Below, piece by piece: positions 33,347 to 43,208 of a DNA stretch of 64,000 nucleotides; position 1 is the stretch's first letter; each line of letters begins with the position of its first letter. The translations under genes were made by a program, and so were the position numbers. This DNA is from LMUY01 sp965199005 (lineage in GTDB: Bacteria; Pseudomonadota; Alphaproteobacteria; Acetobacterales; Acetobacteraceae). The notes beneath the pieces were generated by a model that was not told where the DNA came from, did not search any database, and was given only the letters and a program-made list of their open reading frames with translations. Where the stretch lies: positions 62,001 through 126,000 of the forward strand of contig CBDAQK010000001.1 of the NCBI GenBank assembly GCA_965199005.1. The letters run 5' to 3'.

Positions 33347-33739
33347 CTACGCCCGGCGGGTACGCATTGTGCCATGGGCTTTGGCGACCAAGGTTCCGCT
33401 CTCATCCTTCGCCTCCGCTTCGACGGCAATGATGGTTTTTCCAGCGCGGAGTACGAGGCCATGTGCTGTCAGCCGGCCTCTGCCCGCCACCATGTAGGTG
33501 ACCGTCAAGTTAATGGTGGCCGCGCCGCCTGAGCCCGGCTGGGTTGACCTTGCCGCGCTAGCCGCCGCAACGTCCAGCAGGCTGTAGATCGCGCCGCCAT
33601 GAACTTCACCACGGCTATTCCCAAGCGCCGGGTTTTCCTCGAGCACCACAACCGAGCGCCCGTCCTGGGCTTCGAGCGGGTGGATACCGAGCAGGGCATA
33701 GAACGGCCGGGATGGCGGTATCTTAGGATCAGCCGTCAT
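33347..33739 (-). CDS. PaaI-family hotdog thioesterase
   Basis: A 130-residue single hotdog domain that would hydrolyse acyl-CoA thioesters in the cytoplasm. The hallmark GEVHGGAIYSLLDVAAASAA gives the HGG loop and the helix-borne Asp; NLTVTYMVAGRGRL and AEAKDESGTLVAKAHGTMR complete the fold. ATG 33739 matches family length; an upstream start at 33805 would add a non-conserved extension. It is on the opposite strand to the CoA-transferase operon and convergent with it; a role in clearing stalled CoA esters is only a guess. Confidence 0.88.
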   Translation of the reverse strand: MTADPKIPPSRPFYALLGIHPLEAQDGRSVVVLEENPALGNSRGEVHGGAIYSLLDVAAASAARSTQPGSGGAATINLTVTYMVAGRGRLTAHGLVLRAGKTIIAVEAEAKDESGTLVAKAHGTMRTRRA

Positions 33740-33806
33740 GGGGGATTTTTCTTCGCACTGTGTCGTAGCCGAATGCACCATATGGTGGCCTCGACGTAGC
33801 AGCAAG

Positions 33807-34422
33807 CTAAGAGCAGTAAGGACTGCCGCCTGATCCTAACAGGGGATGCTCCCGCACGATCGTGGCGTTGGTTCGAAGTGGGCGCGCATCAGCCGGCACG
33901 CCGTAGCGGCATCGCGTGCTACGGCCGCTCCATGATGTCCCGGTGTTCACGAAGATGGTTAGGCCGCGCCTTCCCGGTGAAGGGTGACAGGTTGCGGTAG
34001 CGCTCGAACGCATCGAATAACTGCTCGCAGAAACCGACCAGCCAAGCCGACCGGCAGCCCGCAACCAGGCTGCGGTGGGATTGACGGGGCGCGTCCTCCC
34101 ATAGCGGGTTGCGCGCGGCGCCATCCTCTGCGAACCGCGACACCCGGGACAGCCGGTGCAAGCTCAGCACCACCGCCTCCTCCCAAGCGCTATCCCCGCC
34201 GGCAATCGACTCGCGCAAGCCCGTTTCATTCAGCCATGTGCGGGTTCGGGTCACCTCGTCGAGGTCCGGTTCGTTGAGCGGAGCGACTGCAAACCCCGGT
34301 TAGTCGGATTGGCACACCAGGCCCTCGCTGAAGAGCCGGCTCAGCGCCTCCCGGATCGGGCTGAGCCCCATCTCATACCGGGCACAAAGTTGCCTTGTGT
34401 GCAGGCGCGAACCGGCGGGCAA
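33807..34422 (-). pseudogene. GntR/FCD-type regulator, decayed
   Basis: Reading leftward, 34422-34303 codes for the winged-helix part (LPAGSRLHTRQLCARYEMG, LSPIREALSRLFSEGLVC). A TAA at 34302-34300 interrupts the frame, which then continues with PGFAVAPLNEPDLDEVTRT and an FCD domain (WEEAVVLSLHRLSR, SLVAGCRSAWLVGFC, LREHRDIME). Near 33925 the frame shifts to VARDAATACRLMRAHFEPT, and near 33865 it shifts again to TIVREHPLL. One stop plus two frameshifts, and loss of the true N-terminus at 34422, make it a clear pseudogene. Confidence 0.82.
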
Positions 34423-34548
34423 CGCGGCGACTGGCTTGCGGAATGGGGTCCGACGACGGCCCGCCGCCACCGCGTCCTCGTGGACAACCCGGCGGCGCTT
34501 TACGGGTTCCCCCTTGCCGAGCCGGGGCTGACAGCGCGGCCCGGCTAG
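34423..34548 (+). pseudogene. C-terminal remnant of an amidohydrolase (PF04909-like)
   Basis: About 41 codons ending with TAG at 34546. DWLAEWGPTTARRHRVLVDN followed by PAALYGF is the usual end of amidohydrolase-2 TIM-barrel enzymes (RxxILVDNPARLYGF). The rest of the gene is missing; sequence to the left switches at about 34422 into the GntR remnant on the other strand, so this is a deletion or recombination junction. Confidence 0.6.
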
Positions 34549-34611
34549 CCCACAATGCTGGCCGATGCGACTCGGCCAGCAAAACTCGACGACATCTTTG
34601 GAGGGCTGCGT

Positions 34612-37600
34612 TTGATCACGGACGACGAGATACTCCGTGTGGTGTCGCCTCGTGCGTTCCAGGCAGGTATGGAATATCAATTGGATGGTCGCGTCCGCGA
34701 CCTCCGGGCGGCAAAGGATGGCGCTACCATCCAAGCATCGGTGGATGGCAGCGGGCGCGCCCGGTATCAGCAGACCATTCGTTTGGTCCGCGGGCGCAAT
34801 GGCCAACTGGTGCCGTCTGGTTCGTGCACCTGCCCGTCGGCTTCAACTGCAAGCACATCGCCGCAGTGCTGCTGGAGTATCAGGAACAGGATTTCGCGGC
34901 GCGGCCCAGCCTGCCGGATCGCGAGCACCCGCGCCCACCATCATTCCCGGCACCCATACTGGCCAACGCACCCTTGCCCGCCGAGGTCGATACCTGGCTG
35001 CGCAGCCTGGAGGCCGCCCAGCAAGAGGAGAGCGAGGACTACCCGCCGACAATCCGCAAGCGCCTGCTCTACGTGCTGGATCGCAGCTTGCACACCGGAG
35101 GCCTGCTCGTCGGCTGTCACTCGACCGAGTTCCGGCGTGATGGAACGCCCGCCGGGTCAGTCACACGCCACCAACCCGACCAGTTGCTACGCGCCAACCA
35201 GCAACCAAAATTCCTGCGGCCATCGGATCGCACCCTGCTGCGGCAGCTGATTGGCCGGGATCCAGCGACGGCCGAGGACTTCGTCGCGACGTTGCGTGGC
35301 ATCATCGCCACGGGCCGCGGGCGATGGGCTAAAGCTGATGGTCCGATCCTGACCGAGGGATCAACAGTCGAGGGGAACCTCGACTGGCGGGTCTACGAAG
35401 ATGGCAGCCAGCGGCCCGAGTTGCACTTACCGGGTCCGCTGATCCCACTTCGGCTGGCTGTGCCCTGGTACATCGACCCGGCGTCCGGCGCGATGGGCCC
35501 AGTCGAGGCCGCCCTACCGCCGCGTCTCATCCACGCCATGCTGGGCGGCCCGGCTGTTCCTGCGGCCATGGCCAGCCGTGTGCAGGAGGAGATGAGCCGG
35601 CGGTGGCCCCGTCAAAACCTGCCAGCCCCGAAGCCAATGGCACCGCCGCAGGTGTTGCGGGAGGCGCTACAGCCGCATTTGCTGCTGCTTGCCGGGGAAC
35701 TGCCGTTCGATCCGTCGGTCATTGCGGGATCGAGGCGCTATCAGCCACCGCCGAAACCGGGGTCACACCGGGCCGCGCTTGCCCGTCTTTCGTGGCGCTA
35801 TGGGCCACTTAGCCTCCCTGCCAGCGGGCCGTTCCAGCAAGGCCGCATCGTGCAGCATGACGGAACGCTGTTCCAGCTTATCCGCGACCGCACCGCAGAG
35901 GACGAGGCTGCCGACACCATCCGCCAGCTCGGCTTCGCCCGGGTCAACCACTCGCATTTCCTGCCCGAGACCCATCCCCACGCTCGCGACCTGACGCTGG
36001 TCGACCCTGACCCGGGGGCCTGGCTCGAATTCGTCATCGGCGACGTCCCTGCCCTCCGCGACGATGGCTGGCTGGTCGAGATTGCCGACGATTTCCCGCT
36101 GCGCCTGGTCGAACCATCGGGCGACATCTCCTTCGAACTGAACGAGCGGTCGGGTATCGACTGGTTCGACCTCGACCTCGGCGTGATGGTGGACGGTCAG
36201 CGCATCAGCCTGGTGCCCGCCCTGCTCGACTTCGTGGCGGAGTCCGGCGTGGCGCTGATGGAAAGCCTGGCCGCCGAGGCGGATGATAGCGCGCTGCCAT
36301 TGCTGCTGCCGCTGCCCGATGGGCGCGTGCTGACCCTTCCAATGGCCCAGCTGCGACCGATCCTGGGGCCATTGCTCGAGCTGTTCATCGGGGCGGAGAC
36401 CAACGCAGAGGCCGGCACGCTCCGCCTTTCCCGGCGTGATGCGGGCGATTTGGCACTGCTGGAGGCAGCGAGTGCCGATAGCGGCATCGTTTGGTCCGGC
36501 GGGGATGCGGTCCGCGCCTTGGGGCGGCAACTGCGCGAGCATGGCGGGATCCAAGCTTGCGCAACCCCCGATGGATTTGGCGCCGTGCTACGGTCGTATC
36601 AGGAGCACGGGTTGGCGTGGCTGCAATTCCTGCGCAATGCCGGGTTGGGCGGCGTGCTGGCGGACGATATGGGCCTGGGCAAAACCGTGCAGGCGTTGGC
36701 TCATCTGGCGGTCGAGCAGGCGAACCAACGAACCGACCTACCCTCCCTCGTGATCTGTCCGACGAGCCTGGTGCCGAACTGGCTGGCCGAGGCCACGCGC
36801 TTCGCGCCGAGCCTGCGCTGCCTCGTGCTGCACGGTCCCGGCAGGGCCGAGTACTTCGCAGCCATCGGCAGGCATGACCTGGTCATCACCACCTATCCTC
36901 TGCTGGCGCGCGACCACGCCGTGCTGGAGGCGCAGGAGTGGCATGTGGTGATGCTGGACGAAGCGCAGGTCATCAAGAACCCGCTTGCGGCGACGTCGAA
37001 ACTCGCGCGGACGCTACGGGCGCGGCAGCGGCTCTGCCTGTCGGGGACCCCGCTCGAGAATCATCTGGGCGAACTCTGGTCCTTGTTTGACTTCCTGCTG
37101 CCGGGCTTTCTGGGCGACCGCAAGCAGTTCGGCGCGCGTTACCGCGGCCCGATCGAGAAGGGCGGCAATGCCGAGCGCCAGGCCATGCTGGCACAGCGCG
37201 TCGCCCCGTTCCTGCTGCGCCGGACCAAGGAAGCGGTGGCGGCTGATTTGCCGCCGAAGACCGAGATCACCGAGACGGTCGAAATGGCCGAGGGCCAGCA
37301 CAGCGTCTATGAAGGCATCCGGCTGGCCATGCACGCCAAGGTGCGCGCCGCCATCGCCAAACGAGGCGTAGCCGGGTCCGGGATCATCATCCTCGATGCG
37401 TTGCTGAAACTGCGCCAAGCCTGCTGCGATCCCCGCCTGGTGAAACTGACCACGGCCAAGACGGCCAAGGCGACATCCGCCAAGCTGGAGCGGCTGCTTG
37501 AATTATTGCCGCAGATGCTCGCGGAAGGCCGCAGGGTGCTGCTGTTCTCGCAGTTTACCTCCATGCTGGCGCTCATCGAGGCCGAACTCACGCGGCTTGC

Positions 37601-37982
37601 CATCCCGTATGTGCTGCTCACCGGGGACACCAAGGACCGGGTCGTGCCCATCCGCCAATTCCAATCGGGCGACGTGAAGCTGTTCCTGATCAGCCTGAAA
37701 GCCGGCGGCGTCGGTTTGAACCTGACCGCGGCGGATACAGTGATCCACTACGACCCTTGGTGGAACCCGGCGGTCGAAAACCAGGCCACCGACCGTGCCC
37801 ATCGCATCGGCCAGGACAAGCCGGTGTTCGTGCACCGCCTGATCACCGCCGGCACCATCGAGGAGAAGATGGAGACCCTGAAGCAACGCAAGCAGGCCCT
37901 GGCAGATGGCATCCTGGCCGCTAGCGCCGGTGCCGGGCTTGCGTTGACGGAGGGTGATCTGGACATGCTGCTCGGTGCGTAG
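34612..37982 (+). CDS. SNF2-family helicase with SWIM zinc finger, frameshifted near 34835
   Basis: A DNA-translocating ATPase of about 1123 residues if the frame is restored. The N-terminal SWIM finger is split: CTCP is read in one frame and VGFNCKHIAAVLLEYQE in the next, so one base is missing at about 34835. The rest is open to 37982: an SNF2-associated middle region, then the helicase core with DDMGLGKT (near 36663), DEAQ (near 36958), LSGTPLENHLGELWSLFDFL, and motifs V/VI (KAGGVGLNLTAAD, DRAHRIGQ). TTG 34612 is preferred because GGAGGG lies 6 bases upstream; ATG 34555 is in frame too. A sequencing error, real inactivation or translation from an internal start are all possible. Bacterial members remodel protein-DNA complexes, but the exact role is unknown. 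Confidence 0.85.
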
Positions 37983-37994
37983 CCTTGGCAACAT

Positions 37995-38022
37995 TTCGAC
38001 GCGACCTTCCGGGCGGGTCGAA
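37995..38022. terminator. Possible bidirectional hairpin between convergent genes
   Basis: TTCGAC (37995-38000) pairs with GTCGAA (38017-38022), with further GC pairing inside, in the 68-bp gap between the convergent helicase and kup genes. No T-run follows, so terminator function is uncertain. Confidence 0.3.
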
Positions 38023-38050
38023 TGAAGCAATGGGAGGCCATACGAGGCCC

Positions 38051-39949
38051 CTAAATCTCCACCTGCCGCCCGATTTCGACCACGCCCTGGCGCGGTAGGT
38101 GGAAGAAACTCGCCACTGTTGCGGAGTTTCGCATCATGAAGCTGAATACCTCCTCCATCCAGGTGGGAATCCCGTGGCCATCGAGCCGGTGCAGAACGGT
38201 TTCGTGTCCCACATAATAGGTGACGTCGTTGATCGGCAGGTCGCAGCCTTGGGTGCAAGCCTGTTCAAGCAGGTTTGGGATGTTCGGGCGTTCCATAAAT
38301 CCGTAGCGCGCCGTCAGCCGCCAAAACCCGGGACCGATCAATCCAACATCGATCCGCTGCGCCGGGTCGACGAACGGCACCGATTCCGTCGACGCGGTGA
38401 GCGCGATGAGGTTCTGATGCAGCGAGCGGTTGTTGCGAACGTGCCATAGCATGACCGGCGGCGTGTTATGCAGCGCGCGCGTTAGGAAGACCGCGGTGCC
38501 TGGCACGCGGGGCACGCCGCGCGCCGCGATGTCGGCCATGAACTGGTCGATCGGTACCGCGAGGGCATGCAAGCTGGCGGAGACCGCGTCCATGCCCCGG
38601 TGCCAGATCGCCATCGCACCCCAAACCAGAACCGCCAGCAGCAAGGGAACCCAGCCTCCCTCGAAGAACTTCATCCCATTGGCAGCCACGAAGGCGCCGT
38701 CGACGACGATGAAGCAGGCCGCGACGAGCCCGGCGAGGGCCACCGGCCAGTGCCAAATCTCGCGCATGGCGATGAACAGCAACACGCTCGTCAGCAGCAT
38801 GGTCAGCGACACGGCGATGCCATAGGCGGCCGCCAAATTGTCGGATTTGCCAAAGGCAAGCGTCAGCCCGATGGTCACCACCATCAGCAGCCAGTTCACC
38901 AAGCCGACATAGATTTGTCCGTAGCCCTCTTTCGACGTCTGGGTGATACGCAGGCGGGGGCACCAGCCGAGTTGGATGGCCTGCCGCGTCATCGAGAAGG
39001 CTCCGGTAATGATCGACTGGCTGGCGATGATGGTGGCCACGGTCGACAGCACGATCAGCGGCACCAGCAGCGGCGTGGGGCAGAGACGATAGAAGATGTT
39101 GCCCGACGAATCCGCCCCCTCGAGCATGATACCGGCCTGGCCGATATAGTTCAGCACGAGGGCCGGGAGCACCAGGCCATACCAGGCGACGCGGATGGAC
39201 CGCGCCCCGACATGGCCCATATCGGCATACAACGCCTCCGCCCCGGTGACGCAGAGGAAAACACCGCCGAGCACGACGAAGCCGACCGAACCGCCACCGA
39301 ACAGGGCGGCAAAGGCGTAGGTCGGGTTGAGTGCCATCAAGACGGACGGGTGTTGTGCGATGCCATACAGACCCAGCAACCCGATGGTGACGAACCACAG
39401 GGTCATGACCGGGCCGAACACGCGGCCGATCTTCGCCGTGCCCAACGGCTGCACGGCAAACAGCACGAGCAGGATCACGACGGCACTCGGCAAGACATAG
39501 GGGGTGACGGCATGCGTCACGATTTCCAGCCCTTCCAGGGCGGAGAGGACGGAAATCGCCGGGGTGATGGCGCCGTCCCCATAGATCAGCGCCGCCCCGA
39601 ACAGACCCACGGCCACGATCAGGTGGCGTTTGTGTTGCCGTACGCCCAGCAGCGACATCAGCGCCAAAATCCCACCCTCCCCGTCATTATCCACACGCAT
39701 GACGAACGCGACGTATTTCACCGAGGTGATGATGATGAGCGTCCAAACCACGAGCGATACGAGGCCCAGGATTTGCGCCGGCCCGGGATGGCCGCCCGCC
39801 AACTCGATCACCGTCTTGAAGGTGTACAGCGGTGACGTGCCGATATCGCCGAAGACGATGCCCAAGGCGGTCAACACCAATGCCGACAAATGCGCCGGTG
39901 TGCCGGCCCGGTGACCGGACATGGATGCGTTGGCGGCAATCTCGGACAT
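38051..39949 (-). CDS. kup: Potassium uptake transporter Kup
   Basis: A 632-residue KUP/HAK/KT inner-membrane K+ symporter. The first membrane segment carries the hallmark GIVFGDIGTSPLYTFKTV; around twelve segments occupy residues ~20-450, followed by a cytoplasmic tail with GTAVFL and NNRSLHQN-type blocks. ATG 39949 is chosen because GGAGG lies 5-6 bases upstream; a TTG at 39961 is in frame. It follows phoB by 116 bp on the same strand and may be read through from the pst operon. With the nearby channel gene disrupted, this is the only intact K+ transporter in the window. Confidence 0.95.
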   Translation of the reverse strand: MSEIAANASMSGHRAGTPAHLSALVLTALGIVFGDIGTSPLYTFKTVIELAGGHPGPAQILGLVSLVVWTLIIITSVKYVAFVMRVDNDGEGGILALMSLLGVRQHKRHLIVAVGLFGAALIYGDGAITPAISVLSALEGLEIVTHAVTPYVLPSAVVILLVLFAVQPLGTAKIGRVFGPVMTLWFVTIGLLGLYGIAQHPSVLMALNPTYAFAALFGGGSVGFVVLGGVFLCVTGAEALYADMGHVGARSIRVAWYGLVLPALVLNYIGQAGIMLEGADSSGNIFYRLCPTPLLVPLIVLSTVATIIASQSIITGAFSMTRQAIQLGWCPRLRITQTSKEGYGQIYVGLVNWLLMVVTIGLTLAFGKSDNLAAAYGIAVSLTMLLTSVLLFIAMREIWHWPVALAGLVAACFIVVDGAFVAANGMKFFEGGWVPLLLAVLVWGAMAIWHRGMDAVSASLHALAVPIDQFMADIAARGVPRVPGTAVFLTRALHNTPPVMLWHVRNNRSLHQNLIALTASTESVPFVDPAQRIDVGLIGPGFWRLTARYGFMERPNIPNLLEQACTQGCDLPINDVTYYVGHETVLHRLDGHGIPTWMEEVFSFMMRNSATVASFFHLPRQGVVEIGRQVEI

Positions 39950-40065
39950 ACACACCTCCAAACGGGTCGTTGTGGCACGCCGGTCGACGCGCCGCCGAAG
40001 CCCTCAGGGGAGCATGACCGTTACGGCGCCGTTCGGCCAGACATCAAACGGGTCCCCCCGGTAGC

Positions 40066-40761
40066 CTAAACCGGCTCGGTGTCCAGCGCATACCCGGCGG
40101 CGCGTACCGTTCGGACGATGTCCAACTCCTCCGCCGCGTTGATGGATTTGCGCAGGCGCCGAATGTGCACGTCCACGGTCCGGGGCTCCACATGGATGTC
40201 CGGTCCCCAAACGGCGTCCAGCAACTCTTCCCGCGAGAACACCCGGCGGGGATGCTGCATGAAGAACTCCAGCAGGCGGAACTCCGTCGGCCCCAGATGG
40301 ATGGAGCGGCCGTTGCGCTGCACCCGGTGCGTTGCCAGGTCCATCCCGATATCGTGGAACTCCAACCGCCCCTTGGCAGGCACGCCACCGGCCCGGCGCA
40401 ACAGGGCGCGCATGCGGGCGAGCAGCGCTTCCATGTTGAACGGCTTGGTGATGTAGTCGTCCGCCCCGGTGTTCAGGCCGCGAACCGCGTCCCCATCCTC
40501 GGTTCGCGCCGTCACCATGATGATGGGCAAATCGCGGGATGCCGGGCGGCGGCGGATTTGCCGGCAGACCTCGATTCCGCTGATCACCGGCAGCATCCAG
40601 TCCAGCAGCACCAAATCGGGTGAGGTCTCGGCAATCCGGATGAGCGCCTCTTGCCCGTCGCCGGCTTCGTCGACCCGAAACCCCTGCTTCTCCAGGTTGT
40701 AGCGGAGCATGGTCGCCAGCGCCGCCTCGTCCTCCACCACCAGCACCAGCGGCTTGGCCAT
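40066..40761 (-). CDS. phoB: Phosphate-regulon response regulator PhoB
   Basis: A 231-residue OmpR-class regulator. Receiver domain: acidic EDE at 10-12, phospho-acceptor D54 (LLDWMLP), T84 and K106 (ITKPFN). The winged-helix effector domain ends with RTVDVHIRRLRKSI and VRTVRAAGYAL. It would bind the Pho box at 45406-45444. ATG 40761 matches family length; ATG 40785 is also in frame. The partner kinase gene phoR is not in the window. The gene sits 34 bp after phoU. Confidence 0.94.
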   Translation of the reverse strand: MAKPLVLVVEDEAALATMLRYNLEKQGFRVDEAGDGQEALIRIAETSPDLVLLDWMLPVISGIEVCRQIRRRPASRDLPIIMVTARTEDGDAVRGLNTGADDYITKPFNMEALLARMRALLRRAGGVPAKGRLEFHDIGMDLATHRVQRNGRSIHLGPTEFRLLEFFMQHPRRVFSREELLDAVWGPDIHVEPRTVDVHIRRLRKSINAAEELDIVRTVRAAGYALDTEPV

Positions 40762-40795
40762 GTTGGAACTCGTCTCGACGCCCATGATGCTGCCC

Positions 40796-41518
40796 CTATT
40801 CCCGTGGGCGAACCACGGCATAGGCCGAGGTATCGCCCTTTGGCCGTCGTTCCGACAGTGCTTCCCCGCTCACCGCGTAATGCACCATCTCCGCGATATT
40901 GGTGGAGTGGTCGCCGATCCGCTCCAAATTCTTGGCGATGAACAATAAATGGGTGCAGGGCGTAATGTTGCGCGGGTCTTCCATCATATAGGTGACCAAT
41001 TCACGGAAGATGGCATTGTAGATGTCGTCCACCGCCTGGTCCGCGCGCCAGACCTGCATCGCTTTGTCCGCGTCGCTCTCGCCTACGGCGTCCACCACCA
41101 GCTTGAGGTTCTCCTGCACCAGCCGCGCCATATGTGCGACGCCGGATAGGCTGAACGGCAGGGAGAATTGCCCCAAGACGATCGAGCGCTTGGCGACGTT
41201 GGTCGCGTAGTCGCCGATCCGCTCCAGCGCCGCGGTGATTTTCAGCGAGGCCACGATCTGCCGCAAATCCTGCGCCATCGGCTGGCGCAGGGCCAGCATG
41301 CGGATCACCAGCGTTTCCACCTCGCGCTCCAGCTCGTCGACCGCCGGATCCTGCTCCATGGCTTGGCTGGCGGATGCGCCGTCCTGGTGCACCACGGCGG
41401 CCGCGGCGGCGGCGACCTGCGCCTCCACCATGCCGCCCATCCGGACGATCTGCGCCCGCAAATTGGTGAGTTCCTGAGAGTAGGAACGCACGATGTGGTC
41501 CGCCTGCGAATCCGCCAT
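40796..41518 (-). CDS. phoU: Phosphate signalling/transport regulator PhoU
   Basis: A 240-residue protein built from two three-helix PhoU repeats, each with the metal-binding ERIGDYATNVAK-like motif (first) and ERIGDHSTNIAE (second). It links the state of the PstSCAB transporter to PhoR and keeps the regulon off when phosphate is plentiful. GAGGAGC lies about 7 bases before the ATG. Standard position between pstB and phoB. Confidence 0.95.
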   Translation of the reverse strand: MADSQADHIVRSYSQELTNLRAQIVRMGGMVEAQVAAAAAAVVHQDGASASQAMEQDPAVDELEREVETLVIRMLALRQPMAQDLRQIVASLKITAALERIGDYATNVAKRSIVLGQFSLPFSLSGVAHMARLVQENLKLVVDAVGESDADKAMQVWRADQAVDDIYNAIFRELVTYMMEDPRNITPCTHLLFIAKNLERIGDHSTNIAEMVHYAVSGEALSERRPKGDTSAYAVVRPRE

Positions 41519-41529
41519 ACTGGTGCTCC

Positions 41530-42351
41530 TCAGCCAAACCGGCCTGTGATGTATTCCTGGGTCCGCTTCTCGCGCGGGTTGGTGAACATTTGGGCGGCGG
41601 GTGCCACCTCGACCATCTCGCCAAGATAGAAGAAGGCGACCTGGTCCGCGCAACGGGCCGCCTGCTGCATGTTGTGCGTGACGATGGCGATGGTGAACTC
41701 GGTCTTCAGTTCGTCGATCAGCTCCTCGACCTTCAGCGTGCTGATCGGGTCCAGGGCAGAGGTGGGTTCGTCCAGCAGGATGACCTCCGGCCTGGTCGCG
41801 ATGGTGCGGGCGATACACAAGCGCTGCTGCTGGCCACCGGACATCCCCATGGCAGAGGCGCCCAACCGGTCTTTCACCTCGCCCCACAGTGCCGCCCGGG
41901 TGAGGGACCACTCCACCCGCTCTGCCATTTCCGCCCGGCTGAGTTTTTCGTGCAGCTTCACGCCGAACGCGATGTTGTCGTAGATCGACATCGGGAAGCA
42001 GGTCGGCTTCTGGAACACCATGCCGACTTTGCTGCGCAATGCGTTGCGGTCGATGTCATCGGCGATGATGTTCTGCCCGTCCATCATCACGCGGCCGGTA
42101 GCGCGCTGGCCGGGATACAGGTCGTACATACGGTTCAGCACCCGAAGCAGCGTCGATTTGCCGCAGCCGGACGGGCCGATCATGCCAGTGACCCGCTTCT
42201 CCGGCAGGGTCAGGTTGATGCCCTTCAAAGCCCGGTTGGTTCCGTAGAAGAACTCCAGGTTCTCGATGGCGATCCGCGGTGCCACTTGTGTTGGCTGTGG
42301 CCGGACCACCGCCTCGGTACTGCTCACAATGACATCCTGTGGTTGTTGCAT
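41530..42351 (-). CDS. pstB: Phosphate ABC transporter ATP-binding protein PstB
   Basis: A 273-residue ATPase: Walker A GPSGCGKST (59-67), signature MSGGQQQRLCIAR, Walker B VILLDEPTSALDP and switch His in IVTHNMQQAARCAD. These are canonical PstB motifs. A 28-residue N-terminal extension precedes the fold. It lies 7 bp after pstA. Confidence 0.96.
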   Translation of the reverse strand: MQQPQDVIVSSTEAVVRPQPTQVAPRIAIENLEFFYGTNRALKGINLTLPEKRVTGMIGPSGCGKSTLLRVLNRMYDLYPGQRATGRVMMDGQNIIADDIDRNALRSKVGMVFQKPTCFPMSIYDNIAFGVKLHEKLSRAEMAERVEWSLTRAALWGEVKDRLGASAMGMSGGQQQRLCIARTIATRPEVILLDEPTSALDPISTLKVEELIDELKTEFTIAIVTHNMQQAARCADQVAFFYLGEMVEVAPAAQMFTNPREKRTQEYITGRFG

Positions 42352-42358
42352 GGGAGTC

Positions 42359-43207
42359 TCAACTCGTTCGGGCGCGCAGCAGGAAGCGGGCGCCGACGCT
42401 GATGACGAGGACGAACAGCGTCATCAGCAACGCCCCGGCCCAGGCCAGCGCGTGCCAGGCATCGTACGGCGCGAGCGCGTACTGGAAGATGACCACGGGA
42501 ATGTTGGCCATCGGCTCCGCCATGTTGGTGGTGAAATACTGGTTGTTGAGCGCCGTGAACAGCAGCGGCGCCGTCTCGCCGCTGATCCGCGCCACTCCCA
42601 GCAGCAGCCCGGTCAGGATGCCAGTGCGCGCCGCCGGGTAAAGCACGCTGACGATCACCTTCCACTGCGGCGCCCCCAGCGCCAATGCCGCCTCCCGCAG
42701 GGTCACGGGCACCAGCCGCATCGTCTCGTCCGTGGTGCGCACCACCACGGGCAGCAGGATGAAGGCGAGAGCCACGGCTCCGGCCCAGGCCGAGAAATGC
42801 CCGGTTTGACGCACGACCAACTCGTAAACGAACAGCCCGATGACGATGGACGGGGCGGAGAGCAGGATGTCGTTGACGAAGCGGATCACCTCGGACAACA
42901 GGTTTTTGCGGCCATATTCGGCCAAATGGGTGCCGGCGAGGATGCCAATGGGCGCGCCCAGCAGGACCGCCACGCCGATCATCACGGCACTGCCATAGAT
43001 CGCGTTGAGCAGCCCGCCATCGCTCCCAGGAGGCGGCGTCATCTGCGTCACCAGCTTCAGGTTCAGCGCGTCCAGCCCGTTATAGATCGTAGTGCCCAAA
43101 ATCCACACGAGCCAGACCAGTCCGAACGCCGTAGCCGCCGTCGCCAAGACCATCATGACAATGCTGGTGACGTGACGGCGGCGCGCCAGCGCCGAGCTTC
43201 GCGCCAT
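42359..43207 (-). CDS. pstA: Phosphate ABC transporter permease PstA
   Basis: A 282-residue permease with about six membrane segments; VTLREAALALGAPQWKVIV is the EAA loop and SGETAPLLFTA the conserved phosphate-permease block. ATG 43207 follows the pstC stop by 1 bp and has AAGGGAAGG upstream; GTG 43225 would overlap pstC. Confidence 0.95.
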   Translation of the reverse strand: MARSSALARRRHVTSIVMMVLATAATAFGLVWLVWILGTTIYNGLDALNLKLVTQMTPPPGSDGGLLNAIYGSAVMIGVAVLLGAPIGILAGTHLAEYGRKNLLSEVIRFVNDILLSAPSIVIGLFVYELVVRQTGHFSAWAGAVALAFILLPVVVRTTDETMRLVPVTLREAALALGAPQWKVIVSVLYPAARTGILTGLLLGVARISGETAPLLFTALNNQYFTTNMAEPMANIPVVIFQYALAPYDAWHALAWAGALLMTLFVLVISVGARFLLRARTS

Positions 43208-43208
43208 C

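Noticed and set aside
34395..34611. Treating the open frame from 34395 as the helicase N-terminus
   Set aside because: Its first ~145 codons are not protein-like, overlap the pseudogene debris, and the true SWIM N-terminus is in another frame from 34612.
39950..40065. A riboswitch or K+-responsive leader before kup
   Set aside because: No conserved riboswitch core or strong stem-loop seen; the gap looks like an ordinary intercistronic spacer.
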